Shown: positions 1 through 9,518, counted from the stretch's first letter. The stretch is DNA of 64,000 bases from Gammaproteobacteria bacterium (GCA_021731145.1 JAKFXX010000021.1:1-64000); one strand, 5' to 3'. Notes: generated by a model from the sequence alone, not told the origin. Made by a program: numbers and translations.

Positions 1-626
1 CCCGCCCTACGCAGGCGATGCTCAATATAGGATTTGGTCTCATCCGCATCAAGCGGAGATAAATGATAGGCGGCAATCACCCGCTGGCGTAATTGCTCCA
101 TGCCATCCGATTGCAGGGTGTGACGGAACTCCGCCTGACCCAGCAAAAAACTTTGCAAAAGGGCCTTGTCACCCGTCTGAAAGTTGGACAACATGCGCAA
201 TTCCTCAAGGGATCGCACCGGGATATTTTGTGCCTCGTCAACCACCAGCAGTACACGTTTACCTTCTCTGGCGCGCGCCGCCAGAAAGGTTTCCAGATTT
301 TTAAGCAGTGCTGCCTTGCTGATCCCTTCGTGGGCCAAACCAAATGAGGCTGACACCATGCGCAGCATGTCATCCGCTTCGAGTTGCGTGGTCACCAATT
401 GCGCGGCCACCACATTTTCCCTCACTAAATCGTTAAACAGGGTGCGCATCAGGGTAGTTTTACCTGTGCCAATGTCGCCTGTGATTACGATAAAACCTTC
501 ACCCTGATTCAGTCCATAGCGCAGATAGGCCATGGCGCGCTTGTGGCTGCGGCTGCCGAAAAAGAAGCGCGGATCAGGGCCAAGTTGAAACGGCTTGTCA
601 CGTAATTTATAGAAAGTCTCGTACAT
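1..626 (-). CDS. XrtA/PEP-CTERM system-associated ATPase (ExeA-like), 3' end outside window
   Basis: An open frame runs from the ATG at 626 off the left edge, giving 208 codons. The protein begins MYETFYKLRDKPFQLGPDPR, the usual N-terminus of ExeA/GspA-like AAA ATPases found in exosortase-linked exopolysaccharide clusters. Walker A (GDIGTGKT) is at residues 50-57 and Walker B (LLVVDEAQ) at 126-133. The family is thought to energise or regulate envelope export; its precise role in XrtA clusters is not settled. It starts 12 nt after the outer-membrane protein gene, so it is the fifth gene of the same minus-strand unit. The function rests on family similarity plus context. The C-terminus cannot be assessed. 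Confidence 0.88.
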   Translation of the reverse strand, partial: MYETFYKLRDKPFQLGPDPRFFFGSRSHKRAMAYLRYGLNQGEGFIVITGDIGTGKTTLMRTLFNDLVRENVVAAQLVTTQLEADDMLRMVSASFGLAHEGISKAALLKNLETFLAARAREGKRVLLVVDEAQNIPVRSLEELRMLSNFQTGDKALLQSFLLGQAEFRHTLQSDGMEQLRQRVIAAYHLSPLDADETKSYIEHRLRRA

Positions 627-637
627 TGGCGTGTCTC

Positions 638-2119
638 TTAAAAAGTCATGTTCAAGCCGGCGATAATCCTGTTTTCAGCATAACCGGCGGTGCCAATACT
701 GGAATCACGCGTGAAATAACGATAATTAACGTTACCTGTCAGATGCGGATTAATGTTACGGCTTAGACCTACACCCATATTCCAGAAGGTGTTCTGCCGG
801 TTCAGCGGGGCACCAAAATCCGTGTGTTGCCAGCCGGCAGTGGTTATCGCCTGCGTATTTGGCGCAAGGCGCAAGCTCCATGAGCCCTGCCCTCCATAGG
901 ATTCATCGATTCTCGGATTGTTTTGAAATTCAAATCGTTGATCAAAAAAAGTCAGCGTAAAACTGTTTCTGCCAGGGTTGTACCCGACAGTGCCCTGCAG
1001 GCGCTTGATTATAAATACCTCGTTGGTGAGCGTGGGGACATTCAGCGCCAGCAACACAGGAAACCCAGTAACTGGATCGATAAAAGGGTTGCCCGTAGCG
1101 GGATTGGCTACCACAAAAAACTGTCTCTCAAGCTCCATCTGGCGCACAGTCATTACATTTTGACTATAGCTGGCTTGCCAGCTGGTGCGACGCGTAGTGT
1201 GCTTCAAGTTAAAAGAATAGGTCGTTCCAAAAAACCGCTTTCCGTAGGAGGCTTGCAGCGATGTGCGAGAGGTCGGCGCCCAGTTCGCGCCGGCGCTCCA
1301 GAAAGGGCCACTGGGCCGTTGTCCTGCGGCAGCAACGGCATAACTATTTTGCTCATAGCCGCCCTGTGCAAACAGGCTGAATTTACGGGTCAAAATATAG
1401 CTCACATTGCCGGTGACCATTTCGAACTTTATATCAGGACGCCCGGACCCCTCATAGCCGATTTTTTGCTGGCGATAATTCAATCCCCAGGGTATTTGAT
1501 TAAAGCTCGGCCCGCTTTTTAAGCTTGCGGAAACCGTATTGGACGCGCTATTAAATCCTCCGGCCTGGTAATTGACCGTGTCGTAGCTATAGCGCATCTC
1601 CGTAGAAGCAATTGAACCAAAGTTGTGGCGCAGATAAGGACTCACACGGAATGTAGTGACATCTGTGGTGTTGCCGGTAACCGAAACATTGTCCAGCGGC
1701 ACAGGGCCGGTGCCTGAGATGAGCCGCTGACCGATGGAGCTGCTTGCGTCAACGAAGAAGGTGTCTTCCACGAGCGTGGCTGTCCCGCTTGCAAGCAATT
1801 GATGACGAATGTTGTTGCGTGAACTGTCCTTTGCATAAAGCAGGTTTTGCATGCGGTAGTTCAACTTGAGTTTCAGCCTGGCCGCGTCGCCGGCTAACGA
1901 GATGCCCGGGTTGATCTGGGTAATGAACTCGCTCTGTTCCTTGCCGCGTGGGGCGAGCGTAATATTGTCGGAGTAAGTTTCAGACAGATTCAAGGACGGT
2001 GTAACATTCCAATCCATCGCATGCACGGCCGCCGGAGCGGCCAGCATCACCATGCAAAATAGCGATAAGCCGCCTTGCCGTATCAGCGAACCCTTGCGCC
2101 ACACTGTCAGAACACACAT
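638..2119 (-). CDS. XrtA/PEP-CTERM system-associated outer-membrane beta-barrel protein (TIGR03016-like)
   Basis: This 493-residue protein has a signal peptide (hydrophobic stretch about 17-30, cleavage after VHA-34). The body alternates short polar and aromatic strands, and it ends in phenylalanine (NMTF), as outer-membrane barrels do. Length and position match the barrel found next to the XrtA tyrosine kinase and ATPase. It is probably the outer-membrane part of polysaccharide secretion, but no catalytic motif is visible and the role is inferred from context. The ATG at 2119 lies 12 nt after the kinase stop and has no good Shine-Dalgarno sequence, so translation may depend on coupling or the true start may be internal. 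Confidence 0.82.
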   Translation of the reverse strand: MCVLTVWRKGSLIRQGGLSLFCMVMLAAPAAVHAMDWNVTPSLNLSETYSDNITLAPRGKEQSEFITQINPGISLAGDAARLKLKLNYRMQNLLYAKDSSRNNIRHQLLASGTATLVEDTFFVDASSSIGQRLISGTGPVPLDNVSVTGNTTDVTTFRVSPYLRHNFGSIASTEMRYSYDTVNYQAGGFNSASNTVSASLKSGPSFNQIPWGLNYRQQKIGYEGSGRPDIKFEMVTGNVSYILTRKFSLFAQGGYEQNSYAVAAAGQRPSGPFWSAGANWAPTSRTSLQASYGKRFFGTTYSFNLKHTTRRTSWQASYSQNVMTVRQMELERQFFVVANPATGNPFIDPVTGFPVLLALNVPTLTNEVFIIKRLQGTVGYNPGRNSFTLTFFDQRFEFQNNPRIDESYGGQGSWSLRLAPNTQAITTAGWQHTDFGAPLNRQNTFWNMGVGLSRNINPHLTGNVNYRYFTRDSSIGTAGYAENRIIAGLNMTF

Positions 2120-2131
2120 GTATTGGATGAT

Positions 2132-3160
2132 TTACTGGCCGTAGGTGCCATAATAAGCTCCGTAGTAATCGGCACCGAAAGGCTGGCGGCTTTTGTTCAA
2201 AACCAGATTGGTGCTCTTGTTGGCATCGAGTAGCGATAATGCCTCTTTGAGCGCATCCTGCGTGGTTTTTTCCGATTCCACAACCACCACAATTTGCCCC
2301 ATCAAGCTGGCAAGAACACTTGCTTCCGTAGTGGCAAGCAATGGCGGAGAATCAAAAATTACAATTCGATCAGAATAGCGCTGCGACAGCTCCCGCACCA
2401 GCTTACGCATATTCTCGCTGGCGAGCAGTTCCGTGGAGTGATGATGCCGCCTCCCCGCAGGCAGCAGCGTCAGCTTCGGGATATCGGTCCTGATCAACAG
2501 TTGCGACAAGTCGGGGTGATCGCCAGCCAGGTAATCCACCAGCCCGGGGCCGGTCTCGATGCCGAAATAGGCGGTAACGGCAGGCCGCGCCACATCGGCA
2601 TCTATCAGCAATACCGTGTTATCAAATTCCGTGGCAATGCTCATCGCCAGATTAATGGAGTTGAAGGTTTTGCCTTCGCCCGGAAAGGCGCTAGTAACCA
2701 TGATCAGGTTGCCGTTTTCGACCAGGGCCGCCCCTTGCCCGAAGGCGTTTTTCAGCAAGGGACGCTTGATCATCCGGAATTCCTCGGCAATCTGGCTACG
2801 CGCGGCATCGGGCGTTACCATACCAGCCGCTTTGAGGCGTAGCATATCAAGCTTGATCTCACGCCCTGAAACCGCCAATGCCGTCTCTTGCCCGGCAACC
2901 GTGCGGGGCTGCTCTACGTTTGGTGATGAGGATGACGTGGCGTGCTCGTTTTGTGGAGACGCTGGCTCAGCCTTGTTTGCGACATGTATCGGCGGCGGAG
3001 AAGACTGATTCCCAAATCTTTCGATAGCCTGCTGAATGCTACTATGTAGTTCTGCCCTGTTTTCTGTGGGTGTTTCGGCCTTGCCTGCTGCAGAATCCGC
3101 CTCCGGGGTCGCACTGCCCGGTCGCTCCATTTTCTCGATAGCTTTTTCGATCGTGCTCAT
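2132..3160 (-). CDS. XrtA-associated tyrosine autokinase (BY-kinase)
   Basis: The 342-residue cytoplasmic BY-kinase of the exopolysaccharide system regulates chain length through the Wzz-like partner encoded just upstream. Walker A (SAFPGEGKT) is at 157-165, Walker A' (VLLIDAD) at 183-189 and Walker B (IVIFD) at 266-270. The C-terminal tail is tyrosine-rich (DYYGAYYGTYGQ, 331-342), the usual autophosphorylation cluster. The first 120 residues are low-complexity, rich in Pro, Ala and Ser. It begins 2 nt after the chain-length gene, so kinase and membrane activator are separate polypeptides, as in XrtA clusters, rather than fused as in E. coli Wzc. Confidence 0.92.
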   Translation of the reverse strand: MSTIEKAIEKMERPGSATPEADSAAGKAETPTENRAELHSSIQQAIERFGNQSSPPPIHVANKAEPASPQNEHATSSSSPNVEQPRTVAGQETALAVSGREIKLDMLRLKAAGMVTPDAARSQIAEEFRMIKRPLLKNAFGQGAALVENGNLIMVTSAFPGEGKTFNSINLAMSIATEFDNTVLLIDADVARPAVTAYFGIETGPGLVDYLAGDHPDLSQLLIRTDIPKLTLLPAGRRHHHSTELLASENMRKLVRELSQRYSDRIVIFDSPPLLATTEASVLASLMGQIVVVVESEKTTQDALKEALSLLDANKSTNLVLNKSRQPFGADYYGAYYGTYGQ

Positions 3161-3162
3161 GC

Positions 3163-4737
3163 TCAGCTTCCCACCAGACCTTTAACTCGCCCCACGATAT
3201 CGACATCAAGCAGCAACAACGACTCAATGCCGCCGAAAACCACTAAAAGGCCAAGACCGGTCAATGCAAACGCGCCCATTTCTATGCGCCGTTTGCGCGT
3301 TTGCGCCGGCGTCCACACCATCGACACGCTGCCCAATACAGGAATTCCCGTGATTTCCGCCAGACTGCGCCGGTTGTCAAATACCGGCTTAAGCTGGGAG
3401 AACAGTAGCGCGAACACTAGGCCACCCACCAAGCCGCCGAGCAACACCAGGCTCATCAGCAAAGGGCGGTTTGGAGCCGAGGGAGCCGACGGCACAAAGG
3501 GAGGATCGATAACCCTGAACTTAACGTCGTCGGCATTTTGCCCCACTTCCTGGGACATTTTGGCGGATTCGCGTCGCGCCAACAGCGTGTCGTAGTTCTG
3601 CTTATTTACTTCATAGTCGCGGTTTAGCTGTGCCAGCTCGGTTTCAACCTGAGGAATGATGTTCACCATCCCCTTTAGCTGATTAACCCGTCTAGCGTAT
3701 TCTCCCACGCGCACCCGCAACGAGGCGACATTGGCATCCGCCTCGTTTAAGGCGATTTTCATTTGGGCATAGACCGGATTTGCCACGAATGCGCCACTAC
3801 CCTTTTTGCCCTTTGAGGCCGCTGCTGTTAACTCGTCCTGTTTTTGCTTCTGCAGTTCCGCGATGACGCGCTTTATCTCGACGATATCAGGGTGACGTTC
3901 CGTGTATTGCAACAACATGCCATCCATCTTAGATTGCAGCCCCTCAATTCGGGCGTCAATGGCGGACGTTGATGCGGTCGGGGGCGGGCTGACAGTAGAG
4001 TCGGAAGGATCTTCATCTTCAATCTGTCGTTTGAGCTCATTCCGGCGGTTTTCGGCTTCGCGCAACTCCAGTTGTGCCTGGTTGAGAAGTCCCATTTCCG
4101 TTTGCATACTATCGTAATACCCTTCGCCGCGCGCTGGCATCATGCCCACGTTTTTGCGTTTGAATTCCTTGACTTTTTCTTCAGCCTCGACAAGGCGCCG
4201 CTCGTAGTCGGCAATCTGCTTGTCAATAAAGTGCTGGGCGCTATCCGAGTCCCGTCTGCTCTCGCCCAAGCTGCTTTCCACGAAAATGGTGAGTAATGAC
4301 TGTACAACCTTCTTGGCCAGTTGCGGGTTACTATTAGCATAGGAAATTGTGTACAGGTTCTCCCGGCCCGTGCCTTCCATGGTTATGTCTTTGCCCAGGG
4401 CGGCCAGCAACCCCTCCATCTGCTCCGGCTCTTTTCCTTGCAGGTCGAGATCGGTCATGCGCGCGACTTTCTCAAGATTCGGGCGGCTAAGCAGCGTGCG
4501 CGTCATAAGGGCGATCTGTTGATCAATGTCGGTTTGGACTGTCAAACCACTCAGCAAAGGCTTAAGGATGGACTGGGTGTCCACATATACGCGCGCCGAT
4601 GCCTTGTACTGGTCAGGCATTTTATAAACAATGATCCAACCTATAAAACATACCAGCCAAGCAATCAGCAGCACGAGCCAACGATGGCGCAATACTCCGC
4701 GCGCATAGACAAGCACCTGGGCAATAACGTCTTGCAT
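3163..4737 (-). CDS. XrtA system polysaccharide chain-length determinant (Wzz/GumC family)
   Basis: This is a 524-residue inner-membrane polysaccharide co-polymerase. TM1 is at about 19-38 and is followed by a Wzz domain. A long charged periplasmic part with coiled-coil character spans about 160-400. The proline-rich segment DPPFVPSAPSAPNRP (411-425) precedes TM2 (about 426-447), and there is a further hydrophobic segment near 487-510. It controls polymer length together with the adjacent kinase. A 119 nt gap separates it from the export lipoprotein gene upstream on the same strand. Confidence 0.9.
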   Translation of the reverse strand: MQDVIAQVLVYARGVLRHRWLVLLIAWLVCFIGWIIVYKMPDQYKASARVYVDTQSILKPLLSGLTVQTDIDQQIALMTRTLLSRPNLEKVARMTDLDLQGKEPEQMEGLLAALGKDITMEGTGRENLYTISYANSNPQLAKKVVQSLLTIFVESSLGESRRDSDSAQHFIDKQIADYERRLVEAEEKVKEFKRKNVGMMPARGEGYYDSMQTEMGLLNQAQLELREAENRRNELKRQIEDEDPSDSTVSPPPTASTSAIDARIEGLQSKMDGMLLQYTERHPDIVEIKRVIAELQKQKQDELTAAASKGKKGSGAFVANPVYAQMKIALNEADANVASLRVRVGEYARRVNQLKGMVNIIPQVETELAQLNRDYEVNKQNYDTLLARRESAKMSQEVGQNADDVKFRVIDPPFVPSAPSAPNRPLLMSLVLLGGLVGGLVFALLFSQLKPVFDNRRSLAEITGIPVLGSVSMVWTPAQTRKRRIEMGAFALTGLGLLVVFGGIESLLLLDVDIVGRVKGLVGS

Positions 4738-4856
4738 CTGTTACCTCAACTATAGATAAACCGCGCAATCACTTGCCAGGGACCACACATTCCGTACCAT
4801 GCCAATTGTCACTTCAAATGCTAGCGTTCAGCATATGATTACCCTTCCGCGCCCCG

Positions 4857-5510
4857 CTATAGCCAGGACTCAGGAATAATCAGGATGTCCCCAGGTAGCA
4901 TATCGACATTTGCACTGATATCTCCATCCTTGATCAGATCCTCAAGACGTACCTGAAACTGTTTTTGTTTGCCACCGACAAAACGCACGATGCTGGCCTT
5001 GTTTCCATCGGCAGCGTTGGTGATTCCACCCACGGCAATCATCAGGTCCAGCATGGTCATCTTCTGACGATAAGGAAGCGCCTGGGGCTTGGCGGCCTCG
5101 CCCACGACACGAATCTGTTCGCTGTAAGGGCCAACAAATCCACCCACAATCACGGTAACAATAGGTTCCTTAATGTATGTCGCCAAAGCCTTTTCAAGGT
5201 CGCGCGCCAATTGAGTAGGGGTCTTGCCGCTGGCGGGGAGGTCCTCCACAAGTGGGGTGGTAATTTTGCCGTCGGGACGCACCGTCACCGTGTTGGACAC
5301 TTCAGGATTGCGCCACACAAAAATGTTGACGCTGTCACCTGGGCCAATAAGGTAATTGTAAGCATCAGGGTCAGATGCCGAGGGTAATGAACCCTTGGTG
5401 ACGGGCAGGGGAGGATACGTCTTCCCCGCACAACCTGCCAATGTCACGGACAGTACGAGCATCGCCAGCACACAGATTTGACTACGAGATTGATGCCGGG
5501 AAATATTCAT
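4857..5510 (-). CDS. XrtA system exopolysaccharide export lipoprotein (Wza/polysaccharide export family)
   Basis: This 217-residue outer-membrane lipoprotein has lipobox LAGC with the lipidated Cys at 27. A polysaccharide-export domain (IGPGDSVNIFVWRNPE, about 55-70 onward) is followed by an SLBB-like segment (about 133-190). It is expected to form the export channel for the exopolysaccharide. It is the first gene of the minus-strand cluster and is divergent from bioA across 194 nt. A GAGGGG Shine-Dalgarno-like sequence lies 11 nt before the ATG. Confidence 0.9.
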   Translation of the reverse strand: MNISRHQSRSQICVLAMLVLSVTLAGCAGKTYPPLPVTKGSLPSASDPDAYNYLIGPGDSVNIFVWRNPEVSNTVTVRPDGKITTPLVEDLPASGKTPTQLARDLEKALATYIKEPIVTVIVGGFVGPYSEQIRVVGEAAKPQALPYRQKMTMLDLMIAVGGITNAADGNKASIVRFVGGKQKQFQVRLEDLIKDGDISANVDMLPGDILIIPESWL

Positions 5511-5704
5511 TTATTATTCATCCCCTCAACAGGATTCCAGACAGAGGCATAGCATTGATTGCTATCATATGCTTGGGTAAAGTACAAATTGGTTACAGCT
5601 TTTCATTGTATCAAATAAAATGTGGTTTTGGCGCCTACTCTTTGTAGGATTTTACCCCATCGCCATGTCATACGCTCACTCCGGCAATAGGGTACTATAC
5701 ACAC

Positions 5705-7057
5705 ATGAACAACCGGTTACTTGCCCAGCGTGATTTGGCGGTGCTCTGGCACCCCTGCACCCAGATGAAGGACCACGAGCAGTTGCCTGTGATTCCAATC
5801 CGGCGTGGCACAGGGGTATGGCTGGAGGATTTTGACGGCAACCGCTATATCGACGCCATCAGCTCGTGGTGGGTCAATCTGTTCGGTCATGCCAATCCAC
5901 GTATCAATGCCGCCCTGCGCGAGCAGCTCGATACTTTGGAGCATGTCTTGTTGGCCGGTTTTTCTCACGAGACGGTGATCCGTTTATCGGAACGGTTGGT
6001 TGCGCTTACACCGCCGGGCCTCAACCGCTGCTTTTACGCTGACAATGGATCATCCGCCGTTGAAGTGTCCCTGAAGATGAGCTATCACTATTGGCGCAAC
6101 CTGGGACATACACAAAAGACCAAATTCATTACCCTGACCAACAGCTATCATGGCGAGACGCTGGGCGCCCTCGCAATGGGTAACGTCCCTCTTTATAAAG
6201 AAACCTATGCGCCGCTGCTGATGGAGACAATCAGCGTGCCCTCTCCCGATTGCTTTTACCGTGAATCAGGCGAATCCTGCGCCGATTACTCGCGGCGCAT
6301 GTTTGTCCACATGGAGCAGGCACTGGAGCAGCATGCCGGGCAGGCATGTGCAGTGATCGTGGAGCCGCTGGTACAATGCGCCGGCTCCATGCGCATGTAT
6401 GACCCGGTTTATCTTACCCTGCTGCGTGCCGCCTGCGACAAGTACAACGTCCACCTCATCGCCGATGAGGTCGCAGTGGGATTTGGACGCACCGGCACGA
6501 TGTTCGCCTGCGAACAGGCGGGCATTACGCCGGATTTCATGTGCCTGTCCAAGGGGATCACCGGGGGGTATTTGCCTCTGTCCGTGGTGTTGACCACCGA
6601 TGTGGTCTATCAGGCATTCTACGATGAATATCAGAACCTGACCGCCTTTCTGCACTCTCACAGCTATACTGGCAATCCCCTCGCCTGCCGGGCAGCGCTG
6701 GCGACGCTGGACATCTTCGAGCAAGACAATGTGATTCAGAAGAACCACGCACTTGCCGAAACAATGCGCGCCGCGACAGCCCATTTCGCGGAACACCCGC
6801 ACGTTGCCGAGGTGCGTCAGTGCGGCATGATCCTCGCCATTGAAATGGTCAAGGACAAACGCACGCGAGAGCCCTATCCCTGGCAGGAACGCCGCGGCCT
6901 GCGCATCTACCGTCACGCCCTGGAAAAAGGTGTGCTGCTCAGACCACTAGGCAATGTCGTCTACCTCATGCCCCCTTATGTCATCACGGAAGAGCAAATC
7001 GCCTATATTGCCGAAGTGGCTTGGGAAGGGATAAATCTCGCAACCCGTGATGCCTGA
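5705..7057 (+). CDS. bioA: adenosylmethionine-8-amino-7-oxononanoate aminotransferase
   Basis: BioA converts 7-keto-8-aminopelargonate to 7,8-diaminopelargonate in biotin synthesis, using S-adenosylmethionine as amino donor and PLP as cofactor. The 450-residue protein is full length. WHPCTQMKDHE near the N-terminus is the BioA-specific start, ADNGSSAVE (112-120) binds the cofactor phosphate, Asp254 pairs with the PLP ring nitrogen and Lys283 (SKGITGG) forms the Schiff base. No other bio gene is nearby, so it is separated from the rest of the pathway. No clear Shine-Dalgarno sequence precedes the ATG. rsmE follows after 6 nt. Confidence 0.95.
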   Translation: MNNRLLAQRDLAVLWHPCTQMKDHEQLPVIPIRRGTGVWLEDFDGNRYIDAISSWWVNLFGHANPRINAALREQLDTLEHVLLAGFSHETVIRLSERLVALTPPGLNRCFYADNGSSAVEVSLKMSYHYWRNLGHTQKTKFITLTNSYHGETLGALAMGNVPLYKETYAPLLMETISVPSPDCFYRESGESCADYSRRMFVHMEQALEQHAGQACAVIVEPLVQCAGSMRMYDPVYLTLLRAACDKYNVHLIADEVAVGFGRTGTMFACEQAGITPDFMCLSKGITGGYLPLSVVLTTDVVYQAFYDEYQNLTAFLHSHSYTGNPLACRAALATLDIFEQDNVIQKNHALAETMRAATAHFAEHPHVAEVRQCGMILAIEMVKDKRTREPYPWQERRGLRIYRHALEKGVLLRPLGNVVYLMPPYVITEEQIAYIAEVAWEGINLATRDA

Positions 7058-7063
7058 ATAAAT

Positions 7064-7798
7064 ATGCGTATTCCCCGAATTTATCTGCCCATCCCTTTGG
7101 CAAGCGGCGCCAGCGTGGCCTTGAGTGACAATGCCGCCAATCACGTCGTTCGCGTGCTGCGCTTAAAGCACAGCGCGCCGCTGATTCTATTTAACGGGTT
7201 TGGGGGAGAATATGAAGCCGTACTGCACGGCATGGATCGGAACCGTGCGGAAGTCAGTGTGGGAAACTACATTGCGCACGAAACCGAATCACCGTTGCAC
7301 ATCACGCTTGCGCAAGGTGTATCGCGCGGGGAACGCATGGATTACACCATCCAAAAGGCGGTGGAGCTCGGTGTGACGAAGATCGTGCCGCTGATCAGCG
7401 AGCGTTGCGAAGTACGTTTGGAAGGGGAGCGCCTGACCAAGCGCGTGCAGCACTGGCAGGCCGTGGCGGCAAGCGCTTGCGAGCAGTGCGGCCGCAACCG
7501 GGTGCCGCCGGTACTGTCTCCCGTGCCTTTGAGTAACTGGCTTGCAGAGCCGGCACATGGCCTCAGGCTGGTATTGAATCCGCTTGCCCCTGCTACGCTG
7601 ACATCGCTTGCCAGGCCCGATGATCGTCTAATTACACTGTTGATCGGCCCGGAAGGCGGCCTGAGCGATACTGAGGTCAAGCGCGCGCAGCAATCCGGGT
7701 TTGAGGGCATACGCCTTGGCCCGCGCATATTGCGCACCGAGACTGCGGCGGTGACGGCCTTATCGGCGCTGCAAATGCTCTGGGGGGATTTGGGATGA
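7064..7798 (+). CDS. rsmE: 16S rRNA (uracil-1498 N3)-methyltransferase
   Basis: This SPOUT-class methyltransferase is 244 residues, the normal length. The knot motifs are visible near the C-terminus: IGPEGGLSDTEV (about 193-204) and LGPRILRTETAAVTAL (about 218-233). The N-terminal PUA-like region starts MRIPRIYL. It methylates U1498 of 16S rRNA in the decoding region of the 30S subunit. It is probably cotranscribed with bioA (6 nt gap) and converges on the cytochrome gene with a 7 nt spacing. Confidence 0.95.
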   Translation: MRIPRIYLPIPLASGASVALSDNAANHVVRVLRLKHSAPLILFNGFGGEYEAVLHGMDRNRAEVSVGNYIAHETESPLHITLAQGVSRGERMDYTIQKAVELGVTKIVPLISERCEVRLEGERLTKRVQHWQAVAASACEQCGRNRVPPVLSPVPLSNWLAEPAHGLRLVLNPLAPATLTSLARPDDRLITLLIGPEGGLSDTEVKRAQQSGFEGIRLGPRILRTETAAVTALSALQMLWGDLG

Positions 7799-7805
7799 AA
7801 CCGAG

Positions 7806-8408
7806 TTACTTCGCCAACGACAGCACAAAAGTTACCAGCGTTTCAATATCCGCATCGGAGACGCGCGGGGAATAAGGGGGCATGGGTACGCCGCCGGTCA
7901 CTTCTGTCCAGTTGCCTTTGCCACCCGCTTTGACCTTGGCTATCAATCTGGCCTTGGCTTCGGCATCGCCTTTGTATTTGGCGGACACATCCTTCCACGC
8001 CGGACCCACAACTTTCTTCTCCACGCTATGACAGGCAAGGCAGCCGCTCTTTTGCGCCAGGGCCAGGGCGTCTGAACTGCCCTCGGATTTGGCCGGGCTA
8101 GAGGTGGCCACTTGTTCGGCAGGTGCTTTTTTCTCAACGGCCGCTGGTTTCGCCGGGACGCTTTCCTGGGGTTTGGGGACTTCGGGAGCGGCGGCCGTGG
8201 GCGAAACAGGGGTGGCCTCAGGAGCGCTAGCTACAGAGGGCGAAGCAGGCTGAGCGGCTGGGGGAGATTCCGGTGTTGATTCCGGGGGGCTGACCGACGA
8301 GACTGGAGAAGAAACGGAGGGTTCTTCCTCCTGCTGCTGTTGCTTTCCACAGGCACTCAGTGCCAGGGCAATACAGACAGATGCAATAGTAATTACAGGA
8401 AATTTCAT
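7806..8408 (-). CDS. lipid-anchored class I cytochrome c
   Basis: The start was chosen at ATG 8408, because AGGAAG lies 6 nt before it; an ATG five codons upstream lacks this. The protein has 200 residues. Lipobox LSAC anchors Cys20, residues 26-112 form a Pro/Ala/Ser/Glu-rich flexible stalk, and the C-terminal domain carries the heme-binding motif CLACH (123-127) with the axial Met about 176 (GGVPMPPY). The last 85 residues resemble cytochrome c-551/c5-type electron carriers. A tethered periplasmic electron carrier is the likely role; the partner is unknown. Confidence 0.88.
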   Translation of the reverse strand: MKFPVITIASVCIALALSACGKQQQQEEEPSVSSPVSSVSPPESTPESPPAAQPASPSVASAPEATPVSPTAAAPEVPKPQESVPAKPAAVEKKAPAEQVATSSPAKSEGSSDALALAQKSGCLACHSVEKKVVGPAWKDVSAKYKGDAEAKARLIAKVKAGGKGNWTEVTGGVPMPPYSPRVSDADIETLVTFVLSLAK

Positions 8409-8449
8409 TTTTATCTTCCTCATGGTTGTGCCAAATATTGGGTTTGTTG

Positions 8450-8992
8450 CTATTTATCGCTGTTGATATTAAGCGTTGCGATATCGCCGAGCTGGGCGCG
8501 GATCTCATTGATGCTGGGGCGGCGCGCGCGATACGGCGTATCAATCTTGCCACCGCAGATCATCCGGCGCACGTTCGGCTGGCGCGGTGATTCCAGCCAT
8601 AAGTGCCATGCCAGCAACAAGTCACGCGAGCCGGAGTTTCCTCCCCCTGAAGCTGCCATTATAAATGGGCTGCGGGACGCGATAAACTCTTCTGCCATTT
8701 GCGTCTTGCGCACCATAAACTCGTCCGCTTTGAGGGTTTGCCCGGCAGGAAGCACATCATTCACTTCAAACTGGCAGTAAGGTGAGAACGGGCTGGGACC
8801 CTTCACGACCTTTCCGTTCTGCAAATAGACACGCGCCCTATCCGGTGGAATCTGGAGATCGTGGTGCAGCACAATCCTGGATCCGGCGGGAACCGCGTAA
8901 AACGGTGATTTTTCATCCTTGGGAGCGAGGTTTGCGCACGCGGTCAAACTCAAGGCGGCGAGAACCAGACTGTATTTGAGCCATAGACTCAT
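8450..8992 (-). CDS. uncharacterised lipoprotein
   Basis: The ATG at 8992 has AGGAG 8 nt upstream and is preferred over an in-frame GTG at 9001. The 180-residue product has a signal peptide ending in lipobox LTAC. The mature part has no motif I recognise. A segment near PAGSRIVLHHDLQIPPDRARV looks like a small beta-rich domain. It sits between the cytochrome c lipoprotein and the TPM-domain genes on the same strand. Function unknown. Confidence 0.7.
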   Translation of the reverse strand: MSLWLKYSLVLAALSLTACANLAPKDEKSPFYAVPAGSRIVLHHDLQIPPDRARVYLQNGKVVKGPSPFSPYCQFEVNDVLPAGQTLKADEFMVRKTQMAEEFIASRSPFIMAASGGGNSGSRDLLLAWHLWLESPRQPNVRRMICGGKIDTPYRARRPSINEIRAQLGDIATLNINSDK

Positions 8993-9020
8993 GGTTGTCA
9001 CTCCTGTAGAAGCTAACCTG

Positions 9021-9518
9021 CTAAAGCACCACCGGCCTGTCGGGCAGCTCGTTGGGGTTAACGCCGCTCGCAGGGAAATGTTTTGTGAGATGTTCCGCTA
9101 CCGCCTGAATGCCGCCGATCACGCCCTCCTGATAACGGCCTTCTTTGAAAGCGGTCTCCATCTTGCGGCAGATTGTCTCCCATTGCTGTGGTCCAACTTT
9201 CACATGCACTCCGCGGTCGGCGACGATTTCTACGTCGCGGTCGGCAAGCAACAGATAAATCAGCACGCCGTTGTTATGTTCAGTATCCCACACCCGCAAC
9301 TGCGAAAACACCTCCAGGGCGCGTTCCCGCGCGGTTTGACCCTTGAAGAGCGGCGTGCTGTGCAGCGCCCCTTCCACGGCAAAGCGGATCTCGCCCAGAT
9401 GGGTGGTTTCGGTGGCCTTGATGGCTTTTTCTATCGCCTGCAAGGTGTCGCTCGAAAAAGCGCGATTGACCTGCCAGTGGGTCATCGTCAGATGTTTGAT
9501 GATGCGTTTTATGCCCAT
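9021..9518 (-). CDS. TPM-domain (YgcG-like) protein, short form
   Basis: The 165-residue protein starts at MGIKRIIKHL, 1 nt after the stop of the longer TPM protein; the frame continues upstream only as overlap with that gene. It is a single TPM domain (HWQVNRAFSSDTLQAIEKAI; VEIVADRGVHVKVG) without a signal peptide or glycine tail. TPM domains occur in thylakoid phosphatases and bacterial YgcG-like proteins. Pairing of a long and a short TPM protein with LemA is a common bacterial module whose biochemical role is not established. Confidence 0.85.
   Translation of the reverse strand: MGIKRIIKHLTMTHWQVNRAFSSDTLQAIEKAIKATETTHLGEIRFAVEGALHSTPLFKGQTARERALEVFSQLRVWDTEHNNGVLIYLLLADRDVEIVADRGVHVKVGPQQWETICRKMETAFKEGRYQEGVIGGIQAVAEHLTKHFPASGVNPNELPDRPVVL

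Noticed and set aside
5511-5704. BirA operator upstream of bioA
   Set aside because: A GGTTACA half-site is present, but no partner half-site at the required distance was found.
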